In this document: one piece after another, positions 44,561 through 57,600 of the stretch | How positions within the stretch are numbered: position 1 is the stretch's first letter | Layout: every line of letters starts with the position of its first letter | DNA from: Castor canadensis | Taxonomy: Eukaryota; Chordata; Mammalia; Rodentia; Castoridae | DNA length: 64,000 bases | NCBI RefSeq assembly: GCF_047511655.1 | Contig: NC_133395.1 | Span: forward strand, 74,681,910 to 74,745,909 | Reading direction: 5' to 3' | The notes under the pieces: model-generated | Told to the model about the DNA's origin: nothing | The model's input: the letters and a program-made list of their open reading frames with translations, nothing else | Databases searched by the model: none | Program-made: the position numbers and the translations under genes

Positions 44561-44984
44561 TGCAAGTTTGGGACCCACAGGGCTGTTGATATGTGGGGTG
44601 TTTTGTGTGGTAACTCCTACCTCATCTCTAAGAACTTGAGATTCCCTTTTATGACCATTGACATCTATTTTGTAAGTAAAGGAGTGGAATATTCATTTGC
44701 TCATACTTTTTCTACAATTAGCCTTCTTACGTTGGGTTATGGATATTCCAGTCTCATAGTTAACCCAACTTCCCTTTCCTTTGGTTTCTCCCTAGAGGAA
44801 CTTGGAGATTGATGTAAAATGGCCCCTGCATCTTTCTATAGGTCTGTGTGCTTCGTTTCATTGGCTTCCATATTCATCATGGAAACCTTGAGACCTGTTG
44901 AGAAGGCACTCCTCTGCAGCCAATTTATTGGAGGTGGTTGGTTGGAGTACATTGTAGTTCCCAGTTAGACAGGTGCTCTGTAGG

Positions 44985-45300
44985 GGTGTCTCCTTCAGTG
45001 ATTGCCTGCAGTGGTTCCTAGGGTGATGCTTTTGGGATGCGGTGAACCCTTTAGAAGGTGGAGCCTTGTATAAGATCTTGGGGGCCGGACCCCTTCTTCC
45101 ATTTTCTCTCTGCTTCTTACTCATGAGGTGGCTGTTTGTTCTGTCACCCACTCACTGCCATTGCTATGTGGCACGCCCCCCCATCAGAGGTTCAAAGCAG
45201 TGGTCCATCCCATCTTGGATTGAGACTCCAAAACCATGAGCCAAAATCTTTTGTCTTTGTAATTATCTTAGGTATTTCGTTATAGTGATGTGAAGCTGAT
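44985..45300 (+). mobile_element. MLT1-like LTR
   Basis: aaccctttagaaggtggagc, ttctctctgcttcttactca and aaaaccatgagccaaaatct .. aattatcttaggtatttcgt are MaLR LTR landmarks. Confidence 0.7.
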
Positions 45301-45365
45301 CTATGTCCCCCAACATTCTCTACATAGCCAACATACAGCAACCCAGAGATTTCTTGCTATATACT

Positions 45366-45985
45366 AGTCAGTTTTCTGTTGCCATAATAAACACCAGGTG
45401 CAGTGGCTCAGGCCTATAATCCCAGCTACTTGGGAGGTAGAGATTGGGGAATTGAGGTTCAAGGCCAGCCTGTGCAAAAACGTGAGACCCTGTCAGAAAA
45501 ATAACAAACAAAAAGGTCTGAGGGTATGGCTTAAGTAATAGAACACTTTTCTAGCAAAGAGTGTGAGCCTGAGTTCAAAACCCAGGACCGAAAAACAAAA
45601 AATACCTGAGACTTAAACCTCTGATAAAGAGGTTTAATTAGCTCACAGTTTTGGAGACTGGAAGTCTAAATAGCACAGTGCCAGCTCTGGTAATGGTTCC
45701 TGTGGCTATATCACATCATGGCAGATGACCTCAAGGCAGGAGGAGTACCAAGGGAGAGATTAGTGGTGAGACAGGAAGCTAGAAGACCATGGAGCAGCCA
45801 GTCTTGCTTTTTTGTAACAGCTCTCTCTTAAGAACTAACTAGGGTTCCATGAGAAATACATTAATCCCTCCTAAGAGCAGCACCTATGAAGACCATCCCC
45901 CCCACTAGGCTTCACCTCTTAACCTTGCCATGCTGGGGACCAAGACACCAGAATAGGACCTCTGGAGAAACAAATCACATCCCAA
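45366..45985 (-). mobile_element. MaLR LTR interrupted by a SINE
   Basis: The LTR complement begins gtcagttttctgttgccata, is broken at about 45394 by a SINE, and resumes at 45602 with aatacctgagacttaaacct and gaggtttaattagctcacag. It ends near catcccaaccattg. Confidence 0.75.
45394..45601 (+). repeat. B1-dID-like SINE inside the LTR
   Basis: gtgcagtggctcaggcctat, gcctgtgcaaaaacgtgaga and ggtatggcttaagtaataga .. cctgagttcaaaacccagga. The insertion postdates the LTR. Confidence 0.85.
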
Positions 45986-47700
45986 CCATTGTACCTACCA
46001 ATGTGCTCCTTTTAATTACTTTTTCTTTATGATTAATAAAATGCAGGAAAATACAGAGAATGGAGAGACAGCCCCTTATGTGCCCAGTACTGCCCCAGCT
46101 GAGTACAGAGGGAAGCCTGGACAGGAAATCAAGTGCTTGCCTGACTTAAGCCAAACATACTTGAGTTCGCATTCTGGCTGCTCTGCTTTTCGTGTTGTAC
46201 ATGGTCTTGGCATTAACCTCCCTGGCTGGTTTCCTCATAAAACCAGTTTCTGCCTTCATAGGTGGTTGTTGCAGATTAAAGGAATTTGGGCACACTATTT
46301 ATGATCTTGGCACAGAGTGGGTACCCAATGAAGGTTTGATTACAGTAGAGAGTTGCTCACAGGTCCTGCTCCTCATCTGCCGCTAGCTTGCTTCTTCAGA
46401 ATCAGCGTTTCGACTTTATCCCTCGCTGCCACCACTGCGTGCATGCAAAGTGCTGATCTTTTATTCTCTTCCCCTCCCTGTTGAGATTTCTGTGAAAGTG
46501 TGGCTTTTCAAAATTTACAGAGCCTGGCCTTTCTTCCTACTTGTGAACCAACCAGCTGCTGTGGGCTTAGTAGAAACACCAAGTTTGTGATTGGGTGTCC
46601 AGGGTTACCTCTTTGCTGCCCATTCCTGAGTTTGAGAACATTCTGTAAGCCAGCGGGTGCCAAAAATGTCTGTGGAGAATCATAACTTCAAATCAAGAAG
46701 CAATGGGCAATTTATCCCAGTGCCAAAGATGTGTTAACTACTGACAGGACTTGTGAACTGTTTGGTTTGCCCACATGAACCTAACTGAGAAACAGACATT
46801 CTTTGAAGAGTAATAGTATTTATTTGGGAATAAGCAGAGAGAACAGCAGTACAAAACTTGCATAGAAACTATGGGTGTATTCAAAAGAAATGGTGTAAAG
46901 AGAAACTTGTCGAGGCAAAATAAGAAGGATAGAATTTATTTTGAAACAGTAATCCTTGGCTACAAGGATTAATAACAAAGATTTCCAGGGTCAGTACCAA
47001 AGGCGGTGCCTATCGAAGGTTGTCAAGAGTTGCTGGACGGTCCTGCCAGGAGCATTCTCTGTGTGAGCTTACGGTGACTTTTCTATAAGGGTGTGGTTCT
47101 GGCAGTCTCATGGTAGTTCTTGTAATCGGATTTACAAACATGAAATCTCTCCTTCATGGCTTCCTGGCTTTATTTACTTATTTTTTTGGTTAGGGCTCAC
47201 CACAAGCAATTCTATTTGGATTCTGACAGCTTTCACACTATTATAAGAAAAGCTCTCTGAAAATGCCTTTTAACAATATCCCTTGCCCTTTAAACAACAA
47301 TAAGGACCAGATCAACATTCTTATTTTTGTAATGCTCCCAACTTTTTATTTATACAAGTGGAAAGAATGGTACAATGTCCATGTGGTCAGTCACCTCGAG
47401 GCTCAGCTCCACATCTTCGCCACATGCCTTCTCAGCACAGGGACCTTCTCCTGAAACACAGGCCATCATCACTTCCAAGAAATCTCATTGATGCAATGGT
47501 GTCATCAGGTCCCATTGTTCCACAAAATCTCATTTACAACTATTTTTTGGATCCAGGATAGCAGCAAGTAATACATATTTTGTTTGGTTATCCTCATCAG
47601 CCCAACACTTTAAATGATGCAAGTTCTGTTTGAGATTTGAACACTTTATAGCCACTAAACTCAAGCATTTTACCTAAGGGTAGCTTTATTAGAGAAATTA
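45986..47700. other. Intergenic, unassigned
   Basis: Mixed-composition DNA with short ORFs lacking family resemblance. I recognise no gene. A degraded LTR may be present at about 46800-47200, but I cannot name it. Confidence 0.4.
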
Positions 47701-47907
47701 GAGCTGGGCATGAGGGTACATGCCTGTAATCCCAGCTATTCTGGAGTGGGAGGTAGGAGGAGGTCCAAGGCTGTCTGGAGCAAAAGCTCATGCCTGAAAA
47801 ATGACTAAAGCAAAAAGGGCTGGGGGGCATGGCTCAAGTGGTAGAATGTTTGCTTAGCAAGCATGAGCCCCTGAGTTCAAATCCCAGTAACACCCCCCAA
47901 AAAAGAA
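47701..47907 (+). repeat. B1-dID-like dimeric SINE
   Basis: gagctgggcatgagggtaca, tgcctgtaatcccagctatt, then gggggcatggctcaagtggt .. ctgagttcaaatcccagtaa. It is one of the cleanest copies of this SINE in the window. Confidence 0.88.
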
Positions 47908-50900
47908 AGTAGAAGATGTTTCTTTGGTAGTCAAATAATTTTTTGTTAAATAGTACTTGTATCCATTTGTATCAGAAAGCAGAATGAAATGTGGCCTGTC
48001 AACCAGAGGTTGATATAAATTATGCAGAAAGTGCTTGTCAGTCTAACCTTTATAAAAGCGACTGGAGTGATCTAGTGATTAGTCCTAAATGTCCTTGACT
48101 AGATGACACATGTCTAGGAGTAAGTAGTTCCCTCTGCATAACAGTCACAGAATAAAATCTGGACTAATGTCTCTCGCCTCTACAATTTCTCTGGTGGTCA
48201 TGTGTTGATGACACATACATTTGTGTCCTGGACTGATGCATTTTGCACATCCACTGCTTGCTGTGTTCTCGTCCTGCTCACCACAAGTATCTCCCTGTGT
48301 GGAATTCCTCTATGAAGGTGTTAGCCCTGGTCCTAAGGGAGGAGACATTGCCTTCCCAGTTGTGTAATGTAAAAAACACAACTGAAAGTCTTTGGGTTCA
48401 AACAGAGAACTTTCAGGAAGAATGATTGCACATAATTAAAGGAAGTGGTGAATAGTCTTTGGGTTTCTCAGGATCACTAAGCTTCTGGAACGCTGGGAAC
48501 CCTCTCCACTGTCCCCTAGCAGGCTGTACTGATAGGTGCCCCCTTGGGTCAAGGAGTCCTGGGGAAAACTTGTGATGGGTACCCTCTCTTGCAGACCAAA
48601 CTGCATTCAGGAGTGAACTCAGCAAAAACAGCCACTGTCATCCTAGACACATATCTCAAAACAAAGGGGTGGCACTGCCAGGAGAAGGAAAGCTATAGGT
48701 GTCTACCACCCATGAATCTTGCCCCACTGTGTCCTAAAGTGTACATGTCCCCCAACTTGCCATAGTGGGACTGGTTGGGAAGATTTCTTTAAGAATGCTC
48801 AGTCCACAAGCATTAGGACTTCCTTTGTCACATGCAGACCCTGAAGTCGCACAGTGAGGGAAGTCCGAGATGCTGAGAACCTCCTGAATCCCATGGAGGT
48901 GAGGAGGGATTTCTTGCTGCTTTCTTGCTACTGGAGGCCATCCCAAGAGATCTTGGCAATTCTCCAGCCCCACCCCACCTCCTTGGCCCACCCAGGCCTT
49001 GCTGTTCTTGTTGGTAGAGTGCCATCAACTCCTCACCCTGGAACTGTGAGCTCCTGATGAAAGGCAAACACAGGGAGAGGGAGCAGGGAGTCCAGGCCAA
49101 CTCCCAGATCTCTCTGACTTAGGTGTCATGGTGGAAAATGGTAACCCACACACAAACCAGGAGAAGGAGGTGAAGGAGAGCTGCATTTGCCTTGGTGCAC
49201 AGTGAATTTGATTTGTCTGCAAAGAACCAGCAACCAGCCAATGAACACATAGTGAAACTCGAGAGAAGACCAAGATGAAACACAGGCTGCCAGTTAGAGT
49301 GCAGACAGTGGCCCTGGGTGACATGCAGTGTCAAGGATGGATTCTTGAGAGAAGGACTGGCTGCCCTGTGTGCTTCTGTCACCCAAGTCACATGTATCAC
49401 CCTCCTCAATGCCAGCTGCACCATGTCACATAGGGCAGGGAACTTGGCATTTACTCATATTTTCTATACCTCAGGTATTTAGCACAGGTCTCAATAGTAG
49501 ATGCTTAGTCAGTATTTGTTGAATGCCTAATGAGCTCAACACAGAACCCCTCAGAAAGACAGCATTGAAGACATCAGAAGAAATAGGACAGGTGGAGAGT
49601 GGGAGGAAAACAGGGCAGGTGAAGGGCGCACAGAAACCAAGCAAGGAGAAATTCCCTAGTAAATTATGTGAGCAGTTGCAGCAGAATGAGTGCAAGGAAC
49701 CAGTGTGCATTGCATTTGAGAACATGCCTCGCACGCAAAATTGGGAAATGAGCAGTAACCTGGAGCAGTAAACAGTTTCTAACACCCTGTGTGTCCTGCA
49801 GAACCCTGAGTGGAGTTGGGAGATGAATGATCTGTTGACTAAAGGGTGATGGATCTCTCCTTGGTCCACTTATCAAGGTCTTCACATATTTGCCTTCTGT
49901 CCCAAGGAGCCAATCAGGCCCTGGAAATCAGAGGAAACAAAACTGAGAACAAAAGAACACTGGAGCATCTTTCATCCTCTTTCTGTCCCTCTGGGCCTCC
50001 TCAGGTCTGGCACATCGCCCTCTGTTTCCTATTTGGGACCCTCTTGAAGGAACAACCACAGCCAGTCACTTACTTTGCCCCTTCACATGCTATCTAGAGT
50101 TCTAGCCAGTAATGAAAATGAAGCCCATTCCCCACAAAATGATAAAATTGCACGACAGGGGCTTAGTGGGGCTGGACACAGAAGTCTATATTGGCCCAAC
50201 TATCAGAATGGTAGATGGCACTTTGGTTTGTTTCATGGTGGTAGGGAGGGCACAAATGGGACTGGGGCTGCCACTCACTAGAGAGAGCAGGTCTGAGGAC
50301 CAAGACCTCTCCACTGAGCCCGATCTTGGTTGGAAGTTAACACAGAAGTCACATTTCCACCATGTTCATCATTTCCTACAAGAGTTAGTAATCCTCCTGT
50401 TTCTAAGAGGAGAGGTTGGGGTGTCACAGCCAGTTTGGGCCACCAAGAGTGTCTACTCAGTCTGAGTAGTTGGTGGAGGAAAACCTGGGCTGGCTGAAGA
50501 GGGTCCTGAAAATGGTGAGAGACCACTCCAGCAGGGCTGGTGCCTCAGTGCAGAAATGACCGCCCCCCATCCCAAGGAACACAGCACATCCCAAATCCTC
50601 TTTCCCTGACCATAGCACTCTGCTTACCTTCCCGCCTAGCACATACACCATGTGATCTTTTTCCTTCTTTCTTTTATTCTCCCTCTTCCTCCTATGTCCC
50701 TTCCCCCACACAAACACACACACACACACACTGTACCATACCTACTACACACATGCACATACATTTTTGAGCACATTGCATCACAAATACTACTTGACCC
50801 CAGGGAATGGAGTGGGAAAAGAGACCGGAGATAGATGGCCTCAGGGGCGGCCCAGGAATGGTCAGGATTGAAGGAGCAGAAACTTTACCTGTTCATCTTT

Positions 50901-51229
50901 CCCTGACTCATCCTCCCTAGGAATCCCCTCTCTCCAAACATCTTGATTGCATCCCAGTCACACCCCACTGCAGTTCCCTTCCCATCTCCCCTGTTGTTTC
51001 CCCAGAATTTCTTTATGATGATGTGTTTGCATCTTTGTGCTTCTGGACTGTGTGCACCTGGAAGGTAAGAGTGGGATCTTAGGTCCTATATGTGCCTGCC
51101 AGAGCTCGACACAGAGCCAGACATATATATATATATATATATATGTATGAAATGTGCACTGAATGAGCAGGGGAAGTAGTTAACAGATCAGCACTGCCAT
51201 CTTTCACATGCCTGAAGGAAAACAGTGTC
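47908..51229. other. Intergenic, unassigned
   Basis: This holds a (CA)n run at 50714-50732 and (TA)n at 51120-51146. Many short ORFs are present on both strands, none with a recognisable domain or splice pattern. I see no gene. Confidence 0.45.
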
Positions 51230-51870
51230 CCTTCTAGAGAGCTGAGAGTTTGTTTTCTGAGGCTGCTGGTGGTGCACAAGAATCACCGACAGTTTAAAAC
51301 AATACATGTTGACTCACAGCTCTGGAGGCCTGAAGTCTGAAACCAAGCCATGGCCAGACCCGTGCTCCCTTGGAAGGCTCTAGGGAGAGCCTGCCTTGCC
51401 TCTTCCAGATTCTGGTGGCTGCTCAGCCCTCCTTGCCTGGTGACCACATCGCTCTCTGTTTCTTCCTCGAACTCCTTTTCCCATGTATTACCTCCTTCTG
51501 CCTCTCTGTCTCTGTCTTTCTCTGTCTTCCCCGCCACCCCCAGAGACAAATACTAGGCAAATACTCTGCCATTTGGCTATGCCCCAGTCCTTTAAGCTTT
51601 TAATTTGTTTTTCAGATAGGGTCTTGCACTTATGCCTGGGCTGACCTTGGACTGCAGTCCTCCTATCTCTGTCTCCAGAGTAGCTGGGAATTGGGATTAA
51701 AGGTATATACCACCATGCCCAGGCATGTTGTCCCTCTTATAAGACACTTGTGATGGTATTTAGGGCCCCATCTGAAAAATCCAGAGTAATATCCCCATCT
51801 CAAGATGCTGAGCCTTATCACATCTAAAACCTTTTTCCAAATGAGGTCACATCCACAACTGCAGAAAATG
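51230..51870 (-). mobile_element. MLT1 LTR interrupted by a SINE
   Basis: cacagctctggaggcctgaa, ggaaggctctagggagagcc and cttccagattctggtggctg precede the SINE at 51537. tataagacacttgtgatggt and ttccaaatgaggtcacatcc follow it. Together they are an MLT1 complement. Confidence 0.8.
51537..51727 (-). repeat. Dimeric SINE inside the MLT1 LTR
   Basis: actaggcaaatactctgcca, gatagggtcttgcacttatg and gctgggaattgggattaaag, antisense. Confidence 0.8.
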
Positions 51871-54800
51871 GAACTTTCATCTTTGAATGGTCATTATACA
51901 ACAGTCTATGGTGCTCTGAAGTGGATGGGAAAGAAAATTGCCTAATCTTTCTTGAAAAGTTTTCCTGTCTGCATTTCACCAGAGAGGAATCTCTTATATA
52001 AAATGTGCTTGCTTGGTTGTTCTCTAGGAAAACAAAATAAGTGATTAAAACTTTAAGCCTGTCATAATACGTTTGGTAATAATTAAAGATGCACACAAAT
52101 GACGCCTTTTCTCATGGGGGTCTCTACAGTAAAGGCAGAAGTGAAAGTGAAAGCTTTTTGGGATGGGAGGTGAGGAAGCACGATATGTCAAACCAGCCAG
52201 ATGAGCTCAAAGTAGCATCGAAGCCTCAAAATAAATTCTGATGTCTCAAAATGGGAAGGGGAAGACAAGCTTGGATTTAGTCTGAATGTGAAAAGGAAAG
52301 GGTGGGATGAGGAGCCGACAATAAAGGAGGGCCTTGGGGATGGCCCAGGAGTGGTCAGGATTAGGGAGGACAGAGTCTCCAGGGTCTAGAAAAATGATCC
52401 TGTCTTTCAACCTGGTTGCAGAAACCTGACCCAGTTTCTAGGAGCTCTAGCTAGCTTTCCCTGGGAATTGGGGTAGAGAAAAGACCATGGCCCTTCCTTG
52501 ATGGGCCCCTCCGATCTACTAAAGCATCCTGAAAAGGCAAACTGCTCCGAGGGGTGGCCAAAGCAGTGCTACTTTGCATTGTCCCAGACAGGACAAGAGC
52601 AGACATCTCCATTCCTCAAATACCACCAACTAGAGACCAGGATCCTGTTGAGACTTTGGTTGCTCATAGGTGAGAACACTCACGCCAGAGTCTCTAGCCT
52701 CCTGGTGGTAAGATTTGGGCAGAAGGCAAGAAGGACCTCACTCAGGCTGAATCTTCAGGGTGAGTTTCCAGGTCCTGTTGGAGGGACCATGAAGTGTCTC
52801 TGCTCCCAGTGAAATGGCACCTTGGTTCCTTTGTTGACTGATTCTTGTCTGATTCTGGGGTCGGATTCAGATTCTCCTGGGAGCTCTGCTCAAATGCCAG
52901 GTGTCAGCATTCTGAATCCCAGCCAGTTCTGTCCTTTCTACCACATCCCATACACATTCTCCCCGTGTGTTGTCCTGCAGGTACCCGCTGCAGAGGAAAG
53001 ATCCTGTAATCCAGAGATACCCACCCCAGACATGGCTTTGCCACCATCTTGCTTGTGAATTTCAATGACGTATCTCTCTGGGCCTCAGTATCCTTGTGTG
53101 TTCACTAGGACCCATCAGATTTACCCAGCCAGCGTCTAGGCTTCCCAGAGGTGAGACCTGGGATGAGTATACCCGCCTAAGACTCATCCATTTTACTCAT
53201 TTGAATATCTTGAGAGCCAGTATTTATCTCACAGTCTTGTTGGGAGGACAAATTGAAAGAAGAGATGCAGAAGCTCCTTAACAACATTAAAGCAAAAGAG
53301 GTTGATGATTGATAGGAAAGGCAACATTTAAAAGGGTGAATGAAGTACCTGAATTCAGTGGGTTGCAGTTCAAGCAGCATTTCCCCAAATATGGAAACAC
53401 ATCCCACAAAATGTATCTCTGAGATGGGGTTCCCTGGTCAACTAAGTTTGGGAAACAGTTCTTTTCCTGGTGATTTTTTTCCAGGCATTTGAATACATTA
53501 AGAGCTCAGAGAAGTGCCAAGATACACAGACCCACTGAAATATTGTTGGGGGAACATTTCCCAAACTCCTTTCCCCAGAAGTTCCCACCTTGACTCAAGG
53601 AACCAAGGACAATAGTTGGACTTTGTCCCTGCCTCTGTTTTGATGCACAGGATTGCAGGTAAGAAAGCAGGATACTGGCTGTGGAGGGTAGGAGGAGGGA
53701 ATGGGGAGGGGCAGAAAGAGGGAAAAGTCAGATATTTACCATTTTCTTCCATTAAGGACAGATTCATTGGAAGTTGTGTCTGCAGGTTCCCAAAACTGTG
53801 CTTGGCATGATTTATAAAGATGGTTTTGCTTTGACCACCACTGACTCCCTATAATGGCATTATTTCCTCAAGGAACTAGTTAATAGAGGGAACAGTGCTG
53901 CAGAACAGAACAGCAACAGTGCCATGAAGAGCTGTCAACTGAAAATAGCCCCAGTAGGCAGGCTATGATCTGCAGATGGGACTTGAAATTGCTGTGATCC
54001 AAAATCAAGGATTAAAAATGAATACATACTTCATTGAGTAGAGGGAAACCCACAGGTTAGAAGTCTATGAAAAGCAGGGTGGGAAAGTTAGGTTGATTAT
54101 TTAAGAAGCTCGAAGACTTGACACTGTTGTGGGAACAAATTCTCCCCCTTTAACATCTGAGAAAATTGAGACTCAGGGACCATCAGCAAGCTGGCAGCAG
54201 AGCTAGGACCAGGTCCTTTCTGGAGGACTGGAAACAGCAGGAAGGAGAACAGCCAGGATTAAAAGTCAAGTCAGGAAGGAGGGAGGGAGGGAAAAAAAGA
54301 GGAAGGAAGGAAGGATATGATAGTTGCGTGGCAACGGAAATCAATTATCTAGCCTTAGGAGTCCCCATCCTCCTCTTCCGTATATGATGTCCGAGTCTCC
54401 ACACCCCATGGCTCTTTGCAAGCAGCCATATTTAAAGGAGCCATCCCTCAGCCCTTAGTTTTCTGGACCAAGTTAAGTACTGACTCAAGATCTGCCATCA
54501 GGTCTTTTTGCTAGGGATTTGGAACTTGAAGCACAAGTCAGTCTTTCTGGAGATCAAAAGCTGCCAATAACGCTTGAGGATTGCTATATGTTTCCTGCAT
54601 TGTGGAGGCAACTGGTCCCAGACAGAGTGAAAGGAAGGGACAGCAACGCAGAACAAGAGATGGGAAAACAGTCTGGACAGGGTTTTCAAGTCCTTGCTCA
54701 TAGCGCCCCACAGTTCTGTGAGTCAATGAATTTCTCATTTTGCCTGGACTTGTTTAGCTTGAATTTCCTCACAGGTAACCATGCATCCTCTTTGATGTGA

Positions 54801-55757
54801 AGGCTCTCCATGAGCACCTGGGGATGGGTTCCCAGATGGTTGGATCAGACAAATCCTGGGCGACAATCAGCCAATTTTATCAGGAAGCAGGGCAGTGAAC
54901 TACTGGAAATACAGACACACGTTGAGAATTAGTCACACTGGTGTAGTATTGTATGGGGGAGGACAGGCAGGGATTTCTAATATTTGCCTAGTGAGAATCC
55001 AGCATTCTTTGCAAGGGGTGGTCTTTCAAGAGGTAAATGAGGTCACAGGGGCCTTGGAGTAAGGAATTAGGAGACTCTGAGCAGTGAAAGGGAAGTAAAA
55101 GCAGGTTCACCTCTAAGATTTTTGAGGCCCAGAGAGAGATCCAGTACAAATGGAAGCCTATTATCAAAAACAAATTGCACAATAAAAATGTAACAGATGC
55201 AGAATGTTCTACCTCCCACCCTAGACGTGCCATAAGGCCCCAGAAGGCTGGTTTGGATGGTGAATCTTAGAGTCCTCAGAGCTCCCTGGCAAATGTGGCA
55301 AGGAAAGGGTGGCCTGGTTTACAGCCTCCACTTTGTTCTCCTTCTTCCTTGTCCCTAGCTGCCTCTGTACTACGGGAACCTCAGTAAACACATGCATGGA
55401 CCCCCACCCCAGCCAGTGTACCCACTGTTTACCACTTCCCAGCAAATGCCTGCCCCTTGGGACTGTGTGGTCCTTCTTTGGCTGGATGGGTCTGGGAATA
55501 GTTCTGGATATGGACTTGGGACCACCTGCACATGGGATTTCCAAGTTTTAGGACCTGGACTGTGCTCTAGTTGGGCATGAAATTGAATGGACCTGGGTCC
55601 TCAGAACTCCCTGTGGGGAGGGGCTTGGCCAGGGCAGGACGTCCCTTGCCCAGGTCTAGGGTGGATACCGATTATGGGCTGATCAGAGAACAGAAAGTAA
55701 CTACTGGAAAGTTCTGGACTGGGAGAAAGACCAAGAGACTTTTTAGTTTTGCGGTCT
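51871..55757. other. Intergenic, unassigned
   Basis: MIR-like pieces lie at about 53040-53095 and 54145-54225 (aaaattgagactcagggacc). A purine-rich (GGAA)n tract is at 54268-54315. No gene was recognised. Confidence 0.45.
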
Positions 55758-55958
55758 TTTTTTTTTTTTTTTTTGTGGTGCTAGGGTTTGAACTCAGGGC
55801 CTACATCTTGAGCCACTCCACCAGACCTTTTTTTGTGATTTTTTTCATGATAGGGTCTCATGAACTATTTGCCTGGACTGGCTTCGAACCACAATCCTTC
55901 TGATCTCTGCCTTCTGAGTAGCTAGGATTACAGGCATGAGCCATGGGCACCTAGCCTA
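55758..55958 (-). repeat. B1-dID-like dimeric SINE
   Basis: A T17 tail, gtggtgctagggtttgaact, cttgagccactccaccagac, then gatagggtctcatgaactat .. gctaggattacaggcatgag. It is nearly complete in antisense. Confidence 0.88.
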
Positions 55959-56057
55959 GTTTTTCAGTCTTGTATTCAATGTCCATTTGCAAAATGATGC
56001 TATTGAGCTAGAGGTAGGGATTTATAGTCTACATTCAGGACCAAAATAAAGATCGAG

Positions 56058-56137
56058 ACTGGGTTTGTAACGCTCAGTGGCAGAGCATTAGCAAGGTCCT
56101 AGGTTCAATCCATAGCAATGGAAAAAAAAAAAAAAAG
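56058..56137 (+). repeat. ID-like SINE with A16 tail
   Basis: ctgggtttgtaacgctcagt, ggcagagcattagcaaggtc, ctaggttcaatccatagcaa and a long A tail. MIR-like sequence (cttcctgagcctcagtttcc) follows to about 56240. Confidence 0.75.
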
Positions 56138-56250
56138 CAGTGACTCTGGATTCTTCTGCATTATTTAATTGTCAGCCGTCAGTAAATTACTTGACTTCCT
56201 GAGCCTCAGTTTCCTTGTTGGTAAGATTGGGGTGTTATTGGGAAAAACTC

Positions 56251-56310
56251 TAAACTCTTAATCAAGAATCCATCTAAACTCTTAATCAAGAATCCATCTA
56301 AACTCTTAAA
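56251..56310 (+). repeat. 24-bp tandem duplication
   Basis: The unit taaactcttaatcaagaatc + catc occurs twice exactly (56251-56274 and 56275-56298), with a third partial copy (taaactctta) from 56299. Confidence 0.9.
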
Positions 56311-56651
56311 TAAGGCTTCCCTGGCACAAAGACAACTTACCAAACTGTCAGCTAGTTTTACCAACTGTTCTCACACGCTGTCCTCAGCTCACTCCACCTG
56401 AAGGAAGACCCCATCAGTGGTACTGAGTTATGGAGGAGCAGCTCTGGGGGTCACTGGCTGCAGCCATGGTTCTGTGTTTCCTCTACGAAAAGAAATAATA
56501 GCCTCCAAGGAAGAAAAACCTCAAATTCATTTTGTTCTCAAACTCAAACTCCAGTTGCTTTGGGAAGAAGCTCGTGTTGACTGAAATCATCTCTTGTTTT
56601 GTTTTTCTTTGCTCCTCTCAGGCAAAACTTAATCTCAGTCAGGCCTTTTGA

Positions 56652-56924
56652 TTACACATGGAAGAAGAATTTGCCAAGAAAAGAAAATAGCAGCTGAGGC
56701 CCTTTAGCATTCAGACAGGAAACTGCTTTAGGGTCTATGCTCCTTCCTGCCACCGATTCCCTTTCCTGTGGAAGGAAATTTACATCAAACAAGTTGAAGC
56801 CAATAACAGACAGATCTGGCTTCTCCTGGACAGCAGACACCCAGGTGATCTTGTTGTACCAGAGGGTCTGGTAAATGCTGGGCTCTGGCACTTCCTGGCA
56901 AAGCTTGTTCTCTGTGGTAGCAGC
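56652..56924 (-). other. Unexplained exon-like ORF on the minus strand
   Basis: On the minus strand a strong acceptor (tttatttctttttcaccag, ending at 56925) opens a 90-codon frame to a stop. It starts AATTENKLCQEVPEPSIYQT and continues LWYNKITWVSAVQEKPDLSV. Composition looks protein-like, without simple repeats. I recognise no family and see no clear donor before the stop, so it could be a terminal exon, a pseudogene exon or chance. Confidence 0.2.
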
Positions 56925-57261
56925 CTGGTGAAAAAGAAATAAATAAGCACGGGGATCCTTTGGGCACCTGGAGCTCACTGCTGCCCCTGCTCAAACTGAG
57001 GCCAACATATTGGGCATTTGCGTATTTTCCATTAGCAAAAATACAGACTGCCTATGTGGATCCCTTCCCCTTGGTCCTCTGTTACCAACTCTTCCCGTCA
57101 TCCTGGTCACCCTGAAAAGCCATCTTCTTCTACCCCGCAAATTCTTTCCTTTGATAGTTCTGTTCTCGATGCTTCCTCCCACCCCAATTCTGCTTCAACC
57201 ACACTGAACAACTCAAAGTTCCCAGAATTTTCAAGGGCCTTGATCTTTCACACTCTTTCAG

Positions 57262-57600
57262 CCACTCTTTATTTTAATTATGGTAAAATACACATTACAT
57301 AAATTGATCATCTAAGTATATTTATGTTGAGCAACCATCACCACCAGCCACCTCCACAACTCTTTGCAAAACTGAAACTCTGAAACAACAGCCCCTGTTC
57401 TCCTATCAATAATCCCCATTCCATCTACTTGGTCTCAATGAACCTGGCCATTCTAGGTACCTCGTATAAATAGGCTTACGTAACGTTTATCTTTTTGTGG
57501 CCAGCTCATTTCATTTAGCGTGACATCCTTGGGAGTTAGCCACGTGGTAGCAGCTCTACATTCTTTTGAAGCTCCCTATAAATGGCCATGCCAGACTCAT
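57262..57600 (+). repeat. Old L1 (L1M-type) 3' fragment
   Basis: gagcaaccatcaccaccagc, ccattctaggtacctcgtat, ctttttgtggccagctcatt and catttagcgtgacatcctt match the classic mammalian L1M 3' region. Confidence 0.75.

Noticed and set aside
44213-44812. 199-residue plus-strand ORF
   Set aside because: It spans a MER5A-like fossil and an antisense SINE, so it is repeat-derived.
52498-52812. 104-residue plus-strand ORF
   Set aside because: No recognisable domain, splice context or repeat-free conservation clue; length is within chance.
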